Assembly: GCF_001425705.1 (NCBI RefSeq)
Contig: NZ_LMDC01000012.1
Coordinates: 251,402 to 315,401 of the forward strand
Reading direction: 5' to 3'
DNA: 64,000 nt
Source: Pelomonas sp. Root1217
GTDB lineage: Bacteria > Pseudomonadota > Gammaproteobacteria > Burkholderiales > Burkholderiaceae_C
Both the position numbers and the translations under genes were made by a program. This document shows positions 56,844 to 64,000 of this stretch, one piece after another; the first letter of the stretch is position 1, and every line of letters starts with the position of its first letter. The notes under the pieces were generated by a model, which saw nothing but the letters and a program-made list of their open reading frames with translations, had not been told where the DNA came from and did no database searches.

Positions 56844-57881
56844 ATGATCGAAATTGACGGCTCCGTCGGCGAGGGCGGAGGACAAATCCTGCGGACTTCG
56901 CTGGCCCTGTCCATGTGCACGGGCCAGCCCTTCGCGCTGAACAAGATCCGCGCTGGCCGCGCCAAGCCCGGCCTGATGCGCCAGCACCTGACCTGCGTGA
57001 ACGCCGCGGCTGAGATCTGCGGCGCCGAGGTCCAGGGAGCTGAGCTGAATTCGCAATCGCTGAGCTTCACACCAGGCCAAGTGCGCGCGGGCGACTACAC
57101 CTTCAATGTCGGCACGGCGGGCAGCTGCACGCTCGTGCTGCAGACCGTCTGGCCGGCATTGATGCTGGCCGATGAACCCAGCCAGTTGAAGCTCGGGGGC
57201 GGAACGCACAACCCCATGGCGCCACCCTTCCACTTCCTGGAGCGCAGCTATGCGCCGCTGCTGCGCAAGCTCGGCGCGGAGGTCGAACTCGAACTGCGTC
57301 GCCTGGGCTTCTACCCGGCCGGCGGAGGCGAGATCGAAGTCAAGATCTGGCCCGCCGGCGACCGGCTGCAGGCTTTCGATCTGAACGAACGGGGTGCCAG
57401 GCTTGAGGGCTACGCCGAATGCTTTGCGCCGGCGCTGCCGCGCTCGGTGGTCCGGCGCGAGCTGCAGCAACTGGGTGCGGACCTTGGCTGGAGTGACGAG
57501 CAGCTGCGCGAGGCAGCCAGCCGCCAGAACGAAGGGCCTGGCAATGCGCTTCTGGCGACGTTGGTGTACGAGAACGTCTGCGAGGTCGTCACCGGGTTTG
57601 GCGAGAAGGGCGTCAGCGCCGAGCAGGTCGCGCGCGACGTCGTGCGCGAGGTGCGGTCCTACCAAGTCAGTGACGCTGCGCTCGGGCCTCACCTGGCCGA
57701 CCAGTGGGCACTGCCGCTGGCGCTTGCCGTGTGGCGGCGCGGGGGAGCGGCGTCATATACCTGCACGGAGCTGACGCCTCACGCGCTGACCAACTTCGAG
57801 ACCATCAAGCTGTTCCTGCCGGTGAGGTTCTCGACGTCTGGATCAGGAAGCCGCTGGTCCGTCAGCGTCAAGGCTCGTTGA
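56844..57881 (+). CDS. rtcA: RtcA RNA 3'-phosphate cyclase
   Basis: 345 residues from ATG 56844. It converts RNA 3'-phosphate ends to 2',3'-cyclic phosphate with ATP. Family start MIEIDGSVGEGGGQILRTSLALS, the GTAGSCTLVLQTVWP segment, and the nucleotidylated histidine region ELTPHALTNFETIKLFLP near the end are all present. 51 bases after rtcB on the same strand, it completes the rtc operon. Confidence 0.94.
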   Translation: MIEIDGSVGEGGGQILRTSLALSMCTGQPFALNKIRAGRAKPGLMRQHLTCVNAAAEICGAEVQGAELNSQSLSFTPGQVRAGDYTFNVGTAGSCTLVLQTVWPALMLADEPSQLKLGGGTHNPMAPPFHFLERSYAPLLRKLGAEVELELRRLGFYPAGGGEIEVKIWPAGDRLQAFDLNERGARLEGYAECFAPALPRSVVRRELQQLGADLGWSDEQLREAASRQNEGPGNALLATLVYENVCEVVTGFGEKGVSAEQVARDVVREVRSYQVSDAALGPHLADQWALPLALAVWRRGGAASYTCTELTPHALTNFETIKLFLPVRFSTSGSGSRWSVSVKAR

Positions 57882-57922
57882 GAGCAGGCGGCGCGGCGGT
57901 CTTGAACCGCCCGTTGCACCGT

Positions 57923-58285
57923 TCAGCCAAAGCTCTTGAGCAACTGCTTCAGGCGCTTGCGGCCGTCGCTGTTCGTCTGGCGGTACGTGTTCAAGGCGAA
58001 TGACAGGAACTGCTGCTCACCCGGCGTCAGCCCCGCCGGCTCCCGTTCGTCGTCGAGCCAGCCGGCCTCCTTGCCGCAATGCCGCTCGATCTGCCTGGCC
58101 AGCTTGTCGCCAATTGGCCTGGCGCCGCTTTTGGCCATCGACCAGGTCGCGCCGCTGACCTCGATCTTCAGGGCCCAGGCGGACTCCAGCCCCTTGGGCG
58201 GATCGCCCGCGGCGATGCGCTCTTCCGCAAACAACTGGAAGAGTGCAAGCGCATTGAGTCGTCGAAAGGTCGAGAGGCTGGCCAC
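57923..58285 (-). CDS. Hypothetical regulator-like protein
   Basis: 120 residues on the strand opposite to rtcA, with stops converging. Residues 40-80 (LKIEVSGATWSMAKSGARPIGDKLARQIERHCGKEAGWLDDER) look like a Cro-like helix-turn-helix DNA-binding region with a helical tail. Direct repeats that could be its operator lie just before its start. Family not known. It may control the tRNA/HNH unit or itself. Confidence 0.6.
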   Translation of the reverse strand: MASLSTFRRLNALALFQLFAEERIAAGDPPKGLESAWALKIEVSGATWSMAKSGARPIGDKLARQIERHCGKEAGWLDDEREPAGLTPGEQQFLSFALNTYRQTNSDGRKRLKQLLKSFG

Positions 58286-58833
58286 GGCGGGTGTTGTTAA
58301 AACACTTCACATCCATTCTAGGTGTCGAATCGCGTTGACGCGCCTGTGAACACTCTTCACAATCCATGCATTCGTTGATTCACCCACACCAGACGGTTCA
58401 ATCATGCTTCGCACAGCCCACACCACCATCGCCAAGCGCCCCTACCCGGGCGAGATGGCCTTGTGCGTCGCTGCGCATCGCGATGAGGGCGCGCGCCACG
58501 ACCGATTCGGTGATTCAACGCAACCGGGGAAAGCTCCAGCCCACTGAAGCTTTCAGACTCAAGGGATCTCGCGATCCCATGAAGCCCGGTCTCCTGCAGG
58601 AACCGGGCTTTTTGCTTTGCTCCTGCTGTTCAGTCCGATTCATCAGCCCCGCAGGCCTTGCCTGCAGGACGACGTGAATCCCGATGGACCCATCTCGGGT
58701 GTGCCCGTGCACAAGCACCGGCTGGCCCGGTGTGCATGTGTGCCGAGCACGTTCTGCAGACGGAGCCGGCATGCAGCGGTGAAGGCAAGTCACCCTTGCT
58801 TTGGTCGCGTGCGGACACAGCCGAGATGGCATC
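58286..58833. other. Non-coding region with repeats, a doubtful small ORF and a terminator
   Basis: ACACTTCACATCC (about 58301) and ACACTCTTCACAATCC (about 58351) are near-direct repeats just before the start of the minus-strand regulator and may be its operator. A 47-codon plus-strand frame at 58404-58547 (MLRTAHTTIAKRPYPG) has no clear start signal. It or a small RNA would end at the terminator at 58582. 58620-58833 shows nothing I can name. Confidence 0.45.
58582..58613 (+). terminator. Rho-independent terminator upstream of tRNA cluster
   Basis: AAGCCCGGT pairs with ACCGGGCTT, with inner TCCTGCAGGA, followed by TTTTTGC on the plus strand. It ends a short plus-strand transcript that lies between rtcA and the tRNA genes. 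Confidence 0.8.
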
Positions 58834-58910
58834 GCCTCGTTAGCTCAGTGGAGAAGAGCGCCGGCCTACGAAGCCGGAGGCCGGAGGTTCGACTCCTTCA
58901 CGAGGCACCA
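58834..58910 (+). tRNA. tRNA-Arg (anticodon ACG)
   Basis: Acceptor GCCTCGT/ACGAGGC, D-arm GCTC/GAGC, anticodon stem CCGGC/GCCGG with loop CTACGAA, T-arm GGAGG-TTCGACT-CCTTC, and encoded CCA. All arms fold. First of five tRNA genes on one strand. Confidence 0.9.
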
Positions 58911-58918
58911 AGTTCTAT

Positions 58919-58993
58919 GTCCCGTTGGACTTCGGGTGAGGTCCTCGGCCCTTCAAGCCGAAGAGGCGGGTTCGACTCCCGCACGGGATGCCA
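58919..58993 (+). tRNA. tRNA-Glu-like (anticodon TTC), divergent
   Basis: Acceptor GTCCCGT/ACGGGAT, D-arm GACT/GGTC, anticodon stem TCGGC/GCCGA with loop CCTTCAA, T-arm GCGGG-TTCGACT-CCCGC and encoded CCA. The loop has C, not T, before the anticodon, which is unusual for a working tRNA. It starts 8 bases after the tRNA-Arg. Confidence 0.75.
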
Positions 58994-59102
58994 GACCAGA
59001 AGCCTGTCGTCGAGCTCACGCTTCGACAGGCGCAAACCGGCCGCAACGATTGGGCGGCGTCGGAACCCGTCACCGACAACCTTTCGGAGCATCGAGAAGA
59101 AG

Positions 59103-59179
59103 CCGTGCGTGGCGCAACCAGGGAGCGCAACTGCTTTGGGAGCAGAGGGTTGCAGGTTCAAGTCCTGCCGCACGGACCA
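59103..59179 (+). tRNA. tRNA-Pro (anticodon TGG)
   Basis: Acceptor CCGTGCG/CGCACGG, D-arm GCGC/GCGC, anticodon loop TTTGGGA between CTGC and GCAG (fifth pair is an A-A mismatch), T-arm with GTTCAAGTC, and encoded CCA. The core matches standard proline tRNAs. Confidence 0.85.
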
Positions 59180-59190
59180 GTTGAAAGCAC

Positions 59191-59266
59191 GTCGCCATAG
59201 CTCAGTTGGAAGAGCGCCGGTCTGTCGAACCGGAGGTCGCGGGATCGAGACCCGCTGGCGACGCCA
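59191..59266 (+). tRNA. tRNA-Asp (anticodon GTC)
   Basis: Acceptor GTCGCCA/TGGCGAC, D-arm GCTC/GAGC, anticodon stem CCGGT/ACCGG with loop CTGTCGA, T-loop ATCGAGA instead of the common TTCGA, and encoded CCA. The T-loop change is uncommon. Confidence 0.88.
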
Positions 59267-59297
59267 GAGAAAAGATTAGCGCAGCGTGCGTTTGGGT

Positions 59298-59370
59298 GTG
59301 GCCGTCGCCTAGCGGTCGAAGGCTCAAGGTTGTGATCCTTGCATCGCCGGTTCGAATCCGGCCGGCCACC
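59298..59370 (+). tRNA. tRNA-His-like (anticodon GTG)
   Basis: Acceptor GTGGCCG/CGGCCAC, anticodon stem CAAGG/CCTTG with loop TTGTGAT, T-arm GCCGG-TTCGAAT-CCGGC. A T, not G, is at position -1 and an extra C lies before CCA, so charging as a normal His tRNA is not certain. Confidence 0.8.
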
Positions 59371-59492
59371 CCCAAGCGCATGCCACCCCACCCGGGGGCG
59401 TCGCATACACAGCCGTTCGAAAGGCGCGCGCCTCGCGGCACGCGAGATCGAACCAGGGAATTCCATCGTGCCAAGTCGAAAGGGAGGACGCC

Positions 59493-60053
59493 ATGCACGA
59501 CGTATTGCAGTTGGACATCACCGGCCTGCCCCAGGCCTGGATCTCGATCGAACAGGCGGCCGGCTATGTGGCCACCCGCTCTGTCGCCTGGTCTCTGGGC
59601 GACACGCCGGTCGCCGTATTGCGCGGCGGCATGAACGTTCGCACCGGCCGGCAGTCGGTGCTGGAAGTACCGGCCATCCTGGCGCTGCGTGGCAACTCGC
59701 GCCTGAACCTTTTCGACGTGACGCCCTGCTTCAGCAAAGCCAAGGTGATCCGGCGTGACCGACTGACCTGCGCCTACTGTGGCCGCCAGCAGGAACTGCG
59801 AGAGCTCACGGTCGACCACATCCTGCCGGCGTCTCGAGGCGGAGCGCTCAGCTGGATGAACACGGTCGCGGCCTGCCGCGCCTGCAATGCGTTGAAAGCC
59901 GACCGCACGCCAGAAGAGGCGCGCACGCCGCTGCTGTTCGCGCCCTATGTGCCCAGCCGCTTCGAGGACTTCCTGCTCAAGGGCAGGCGCATCCGGGCGG
60001 ACGTGCATGAATGGCTGGCCGCACGACTGCCGAAGGAATCGCGCCTGAGCTGA
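59493..60053 (+). CDS. HNH-type nuclease
   Basis: 186 residues, AGGGAGGA before ATG 59493. The HNH zinc motif is complete: CAYCGRQQELRELTVDHILPASRGGALSWMNTVAACRACNALKADRTP, with two CxxC pairs, the catalytic His in TVDHI and the Asn. The N-terminal 90 residues carry no known domain. It follows directly after the tRNA cluster. It could cut DNA or RNA; as a product of the rtc region, RNA or tRNA processing is worth testing. Confidence 0.82.
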   Translation: MHDVLQLDITGLPQAWISIEQAAGYVATRSVAWSLGDTPVAVLRGGMNVRTGRQSVLEVPAILALRGNSRLNLFDVTPCFSKAKVIRRDRLTCAYCGRQQELRELTVDHILPASRGGALSWMNTVAACRACNALKADRTPEEARTPLLFAPYVPSRFEDFLLKGRRIRADVHEWLAARLPKESRLS

Positions 60054-60327
60054 CTGAAAGGTCGGCTCAGACTGCGACTTGTTTTTCAAGGTGGCGACGC
60101 ACGGTTGAGTGCGTCGCTCCCCATCATCGACACCTTGCCGAAGGCGCCTACGACAGCGCACGCAAGACGGAGATCACGCTTATGTCCTACCAGTCCATCT
60201 CGACGATCGACTGACCACGGTTCCCGAGCCCCGGCCGAGCCGTGTCCGTTCACAGATACGGCTTCGGCCCGCGCAGCGCTCGTCGCCCGCAGCCATGGAG
60301 CCGGGGCATCGCTTTTCGGAAACCGCA
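60054..60327. other. Gap between HNH and AAA+/protease unit
   Basis: About 270 bases without a gene I can support. It may hold a promoter for the next two genes. Confidence 0.4.
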
Positions 60328-60570
60328 ATGAGTGCACAACTCCGTTCCCGCGCCCTCCAGGAGGGGCGCGTCAAGGCCCTGCGCCGCATGAAACAGCCGA
60401 TGACGCTGGTGCTTGAAACCAGCCCTGGTGCCCGCGATCCTGTCGCTCGCGCCCTCGGTCAACGTGGCCTGCGTGGCGCAGGCCAACACATCCAAAGCCG
60501 CGGTGCCCAGCGCCGTGCCGACCGCATGGCGCTCCAGGCGCTGGTCCGAAGAAAGGATTGGGATGAGTGA
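60328..60570 (+). CDS. Small basic protein coupled to AAA+/M41 gene
   Basis: 80 residues from ATG 60328 (MSAQLRSRALQEGRVKALRRMKQPM...). Very rich in Arg and Gln (RALGQRGLRGAGQHIQSRGAQRRADRMALQALVRRKDWDE), so it may bind nucleic acid. The stop overlaps the start of the AAA+/protease gene (ATGAGTGA), which suggests translational coupling and a joint role. Confidence 0.55.
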   Translation: MSAQLRSRALQEGRVKALRRMKQPMTLVLETSPGARDPVARALGQRGLRGAGQHIQSRGAQRRADRMALQALVRRKDWDE

Positions 60571-62470
60571 GTCCCAGAATGAACTGCGCGCGCAGCTGGC
60601 GCTGAGAAACCAGCAGCTGCAAGAGATCGCCGCCCAGCTCAAGACCGAGCTGTTCGGCATCGACGCCATCATCGACCGCGTCATTGATTCGGTGCGCGCC
60701 TGGTACGTTCTGCCCGGGCTCGTCTCACGGCCTGTCATCGTCTGCCTGTGGGGCCTGACCGGCACGGGCAAGACCCAACTGGTGCGCCGCCTGGCGCAGC
60801 TGCTGGGGTTCTATGACCGCTTCGTCGAGGTGCAGATGGACGGCTTCTCCAATGGAGCGGGCTGGCGCGGTGCTCAGAGCATCTCGGGCATGCTGGCGCA
60901 ATCCGGCGTGCGAGAGGGCGAGCCGGGCATCCTGGCGCTTGACGAGTTCCAGCGTTTTCGCACCATCGACGGCAAGCGCAACGAGATGCGCGTCGAGCGT
61001 TACCAGGACGTCTGGGCACTGCTGTCCGACGGCCGCCTGCCGCCCGCGCTCTCGCTGCTGGGCGACATCGAGTCGTCCATCGCCGAGGCGGCGTTCGACG
61101 CCGAACGCGTCGATGCCGACGAAGCCAAGCACCGCTTCAAGCTGCGCAGCTGGGAGGCGCAGGAACTGCAGCGCAACCTCAAGCTCGACGAGCCGCTGCT
61201 GGAAATCATGGCCTGGACGCCTGAGCAGATCCAGCAGCGCCTGCATGCTTTCCGCGAAAGCGGCCAGCAGCAGTGGGACACCGACTACAGCCGCCTGCTC
61301 GTCTTCGTCTGCGGCAACCTCGACGAGATGTATGAGGACCTCGCCACCAGCGTGGACGACTGCGACAGTGATGCCGACACTTTCCACACCGTCACCGGCA
61401 AGCTGAGTGTCATCGACGTCAAGCAGGCGCTCAACAAGCGCTTCAAGCCCGAGCAGGTGGCACGCCTGGGCAACGAGCACGTGGTGTATCCATCGCTGTC
61501 GCGGCGGGCCTACGAGCAATTGATCGAACAGGGTTGCACTCGCTACGCCCGCGAGACCGGGGACCGCTGCGGCCTGCGCTTCGAGTTGGCCACCAGCGTG
61601 CGCGAGCAGATCTACGCCAACGCCGTCTTCCCGGCCCAAGGCACGCGGCCGCTCTTTTCGTCACTGCACGCCATCCTGGGCGCCGGCCTGGCCAAGGCGG
61701 CGCTGTGGGCCCTCGAACAGGGCGCAACCGCGGGCGACAGCGTCGGCCTGACGGCCGACGGCCGCAGTCTCATCGCGCACTGGCACGGTCAAACGCACGC
61801 CATCGCTGCGCCGTTCGAGATTAACCGTCTGCGCCAGCGCAGCAACGCCGACTTTCGTGCCCTGCTCGCTGTACACGAGGCCGGTCATGGCCTGGTCCAT
61901 GCCCTGCTGTTCGGTCGTGCCCCGAGCGAGATCAAGATCCACGTCGCCAGTTTCGAGGGCGGCTACAACGCCTACACCTCGAGAAAGGTCTGGTCGCGTC
62001 ACAACCTGCTGGATTCCATCTGCACCAGCCTCGCCGGCCGTGCTGCAGAGTTGCTCGTGTTCGGGCCGGAACTCAGCTCCAGTGGCGCCGAGAGCGACCT
62101 TCGCAAGGCGACCGAAACAGCCGCTCGCATGCTGCGCCACTTGGGCCATGGCTCACGCGTCGGTCGAAGCGACGTGTCCAGGGACAGTGACGACAACCTG
62201 TGCACGGACGTTGAGGCCACCAACGCGCCGATCGAGGCGCTGCTGCAGGCTGAGCATGACCGTGCGACGAGGCTGATGGAGGAGCACCGCGACGCGCTGC
62301 TGGCGCTGGTGGACGAGCTGATCAATCACGGTCAGGTCACGCCGGCACGGTTCGCCACCGTGGTCGGCCTGCCGTTGGGAATGCCCGAGGATGCATTGGA
62401 TCCCTATGCCGACAGGCTGGCGTCGTTTCGGGAGGCGGGTGTTGAAACGAGGGGGCGGATGCGGGCGTAG
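60563..62470 (+). CDS. Soluble AAA+ ATPase fused to M41 (FtsH-like) zinc protease
   Basis: 635 residues. The AAA+ core has GLTGTGKT (64-71), ILALDEFQRF (123-130) and sensor region LLVFVCGN. Its C-terminal half has the M41 zinc site HEAGH (438-442) in LLAVHEAGHGLVHALLFGRAPSEIKIH and the third-ligand region SGAESDLRKATETAARML, as in FtsH. There is no membrane segment at the N-terminus, unlike FtsH, and the AAA+ part is of a different type (close to HslU/ClpX) with a long insertion (residues 165-300). This makes a cytosolic unfolding protease. Target unknown; it lies after the tRNA/HNH group. Confidence 0.8.
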   Translation: MSESQNELRAQLALRNQQLQEIAAQLKTELFGIDAIIDRVIDSVRAWYVLPGLVSRPVIVCLWGLTGTGKTQLVRRLAQLLGFYDRFVEVQMDGFSNGAGWRGAQSISGMLAQSGVREGEPGILALDEFQRFRTIDGKRNEMRVERYQDVWALLSDGRLPPALSLLGDIESSIAEAAFDAERVDADEAKHRFKLRSWEAQELQRNLKLDEPLLEIMAWTPEQIQQRLHAFRESGQQQWDTDYSRLLVFVCGNLDEMYEDLATSVDDCDSDADTFHTVTGKLSVIDVKQALNKRFKPEQVARLGNEHVVYPSLSRRAYEQLIEQGCTRYARETGDRCGLRFELATSVREQIYANAVFPAQGTRPLFSSLHAILGAGLAKAALWALEQGATAGDSVGLTADGRSLIAHWHGQTHAIAAPFEINRLRQRSNADFRALLAVHEAGHGLVHALLFGRAPSEIKIHVASFEGGYNAYTSRKVWSRHNLLDSICTSLAGRAAELLVFGPELSSSGAESDLRKATETAARMLRHLGHGSRVGRSDVSRDSDDNLCTDVEATNAPIEALLQAEHDRATRLMEEHRDALLALVDELINHGQVTPARFATVVGLPLGMPEDALDPYADRLASFREAGVETRGRMRA

Positions 62471-62650
62471 AGCGACGACGCGCTTGCTGGCATTGATGCC
62501 GCCAAAGAGCTTCGCGCTGAGCGTTGACTGACGGCAAGCCGGCGTGCTCTGCGTGTTGCGTTGCCTACGTCTTCAAATGGGCGATGTGCGCGGCACAATT
62601 CCCGAACAACAAGCGGCCGCACAACGCAGGCGGCGCTCAGGGATGAAGAA

Positions 62651-62860
62651 ATGGGCTTCTGGGTCTTCATCGGCATCTGGGTGACGCTCAACGTCGCCGC
62701 TACACGCGCCTTGCTACGTGCCGCGGCGGTGGGTTTTGAGCGCCCTGGCAGTCGCCTCATCGAGCACTACTTTGGAAGCGGCATAGCCGGTACCCCCGTC
62801 CAGCTCGCGGCGAAGCGAGATTGGTTCGAGCCAGGCGCTGGTCACGGGCCTTGCTGCTAG
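62651..62860 (+). CDS. Doubtful 69-residue membrane protein
   Basis: Frame from ATG 62651 (MGFWVFIGIWVTLNVAATRALL): one hydrophobic stretch and a hydrophilic tail. GGGATGAAG before it could serve as a weak binding site. It ends on top of the stop of the minus-strand relic. No family recognised. Confidence 0.3.
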   Translation: MGFWVFIGIWVTLNVAATRALLRAAAVGFERPGSRLIEHYFGSGIAGTPVQLAAKRDWFEPGAGHGPCC

Positions 62861-63400
62861 GCAGTCTTCTCGTTCACAAGCCGGAGGAACTCGGTCACCA
62901 GGCCGCTGACCTCCCGCTGCGCGAGAGCCCGCTCGTCGGGATCCTCGAGGCCGTGGAACGACGCATATCGCCCAGGGCCACCTTTTTCATGGCCGGCCGT
63001 CGTGCCGTCGTCGCAGAACTTCATTTCCGGATTCGTCAACGCCCTTCGCATGGGCACCTCATGTTGGCCTGAGGTGAGCTTGGCGGCAAACTCGGCCGCA
63101 ATCGACCCTGGTGAGGCCTTGTAGTAGCGCAGGAGGTGGATGACGTCTGCGACGTCTTTTGTGCTCGTAGCGGTGCTCCATTGCCAGCGCTTTGAGGGTG
63201 ACGAACGCAACGGCGTCGGCATGACGAACGGTCTCGACCGAGATGCGATCGCCGTCCGGCCGTTCGACGCGGAGTTCCTGCTCCAGGTACCAGTCGCTGG
63301 CGATCCCGGCGTAGGGGACGCGGCAGGCCGAGATCTCCTCGCCGTCCAGGGACTCCGCGCCCTTGCCGGCTGGATCGTCGGTGTTGACCAGGAACTCCAC
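62857..63400 (-). pseudogene. Nucleotidyltransferase-like (AbiEii-related) gene, frameshifted and lacking its start
   Basis: Minus-strand frame 1 (from about 63400) reads VEFLVNTDDPAGKG...VPYAGIASDWYLEQELRVERPDGDRISVETVRHADAVAFVTLKALAMEHRYEHK. After one extra A in the AAAA run near 63165 the other frame continues KDVADVIHLLRYYKASPGSIAAEFAAKL and ends at 62857. The pattern (strand-helix, LLKALA, RxxxKDxxDVxxLLRYY) is that of the late part of AbiEii-like nucleotidyltransferases. A stop lies upstream of 63430 in this frame, so the 5' catalytic part is missing or broken. Confidence 0.55.
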
Positions 63401-63431
63401 AACGATCCGCTCATCGTGGATATCGCGCGCC

Positions 63432-64000
63432 CACTATCTTCCGGTCAGGCGGCTGCTTGGAGGGGCGCTCAATGTCGATGAGCCAGGTGCGGTAGCGGAA
63501 GAGGAGCGTGTCCGAAGAGGATTCAAAGTAGTTGGCTAACTTATCTGCCAGCCCTCATTTGCTGCACAGCAAATATGGCCTCAATAGCTAACATCAAAGC
63601 TTCTGATCACCATGGAGGTCACCAGCCTTTCGACGGGGCTGCACAGCAGCATGGTGAGCTTGCCGGCATAAGAGGACCGCCAAGGGCTTCAAGTGGCTGT
63701 ACCTGGACGGCCAGGGCCGCGTTGTCACGGCGACACGCTTCAACTTGCCTCGCCGCGGTGTCGTAAATAGACTGCGCGTCCTTCATTCACCTCCAGCCTT
63801 ACGGAGCCAATCGTGTCCTGCAGCATCGCCGCCCTCTAAGCCGTCGACCGCCATCCGTCTCATGCCCGCCATGAGCTCGGCCGCTGCAGCCGTTCTCCGC
63901 GTCCCGCCCGCCCACGCCATGCCGGCGGCGGACGCCTAGCCCGTCAGGCACCGCGCACGCCCAGTCGTCGGTTCGTTCCATCGAACCAGGAGACGACCAT
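63432..64000. other. Gene-poor end of window
   Basis: No supported gene in the last 570 bases. A short open frame near 63680 (KGFKWLYLDGQGRVVTATRFNLPRRG) could be a fragment of a longer gene, but no family is clear. Confidence 0.4.

Noticed and set aside
58404-58547. 47-residue frame upstream of the terminator
   Set aside because: No start signal or known family; the terminator may serve a small RNA instead.

Overview
High-GC chromosomal DNA with proteobacterial gene order and families (dnaN-gyrB, FecI/FecR, a PEP-CTERM protein, a LexA-type SOS box, sigma-54/RtcR control). It looks like a beta-proteobacterium of the Burkholderiales, perhaps near Roseateles, Mitsuaria or Rubrivivax. That placement is inference from style and family content, not from a database search.

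Layout. (1) 1-11.1 kb: an arabinan/arabinoxylan utilisation operon, with GH43, a complete sugar ABC importer (ATPase, two permeases, lipoprotein binding protein), GH51 arabinofuranosidase, a second GH43, a GH97, then GntR/FadR and LysR regulators. (2) 12.0-15.8 kb: dnaN and gyrB, with no dnaA in front of them. (3) 15.8-42 kb: an accessory and defence island. It starts with a nucleotidyltransferase plus a broken HEPN gene, then a frameshifted helicase-nuclease divergent from an Xre/ImmA pair. Next is a bacterial ubiquitin-like operon (WYL regulator, Ubl, E2-like, JAB-E1 fusion, kinase-like protein, DUF6527-like zinc protein), a RES-domain protein, a Thoeris pair (SIR2-SLOG plus TIR) bracketed by inward-facing repeats, an SOS-controlled divergent cluster, and an XhoI/PaeR7I-type restriction system with two different endonuclease genes. 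(4) 41.9-43.4 kb: FecI-type sigma factor with a broken fecR. (5) 43.4-50.4 kb: a complete Wadjet system jetABCD. (6) 50.7-62.5 kb: an RNA-repair region. It holds rtcR, a sigma-54 promoter, the Ro60-like gene rsr, an array of five Y-RNA-like modules, an unknown protein, rtcB and rtcA. A cluster of five divergent tRNA genes, an HNH protein and a soluble AAA+/M41 (FtsH-like) protease follow. (7) 62.5-64 kb: decayed sequence with a broken nucleotidyltransferase-like gene.

The most unusual structure is the Y-RNA array at 54163-54765. Five tandem RNAs share one stem architecture whose base pairs covary from copy to copy, while the distal part changes: none, a three-way junction, or tRNA-like T-arm, acceptor and D-arm in circularly permuted order. 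It sits where Rsr, RtcB and RtcA would be co-transcribed under RtcR/sigma-54 control, suggesting several Ro-guiding RNAs with different effector modules. The second candidate is the ubiquitin-like operon at 22.4-27.5 kb. Its E2-like protein has no cysteine at the usual catalytic place, and the operon adds a kinase-fold protein not found in the best known bacterial ubiquitin-like systems.

Several genes carry single frameshifts (helicase-nuclease, fecR twice, an SRAP relic, the terminal nucleotidyltransferase). They may reflect decay in the island or uncorrected base errors.
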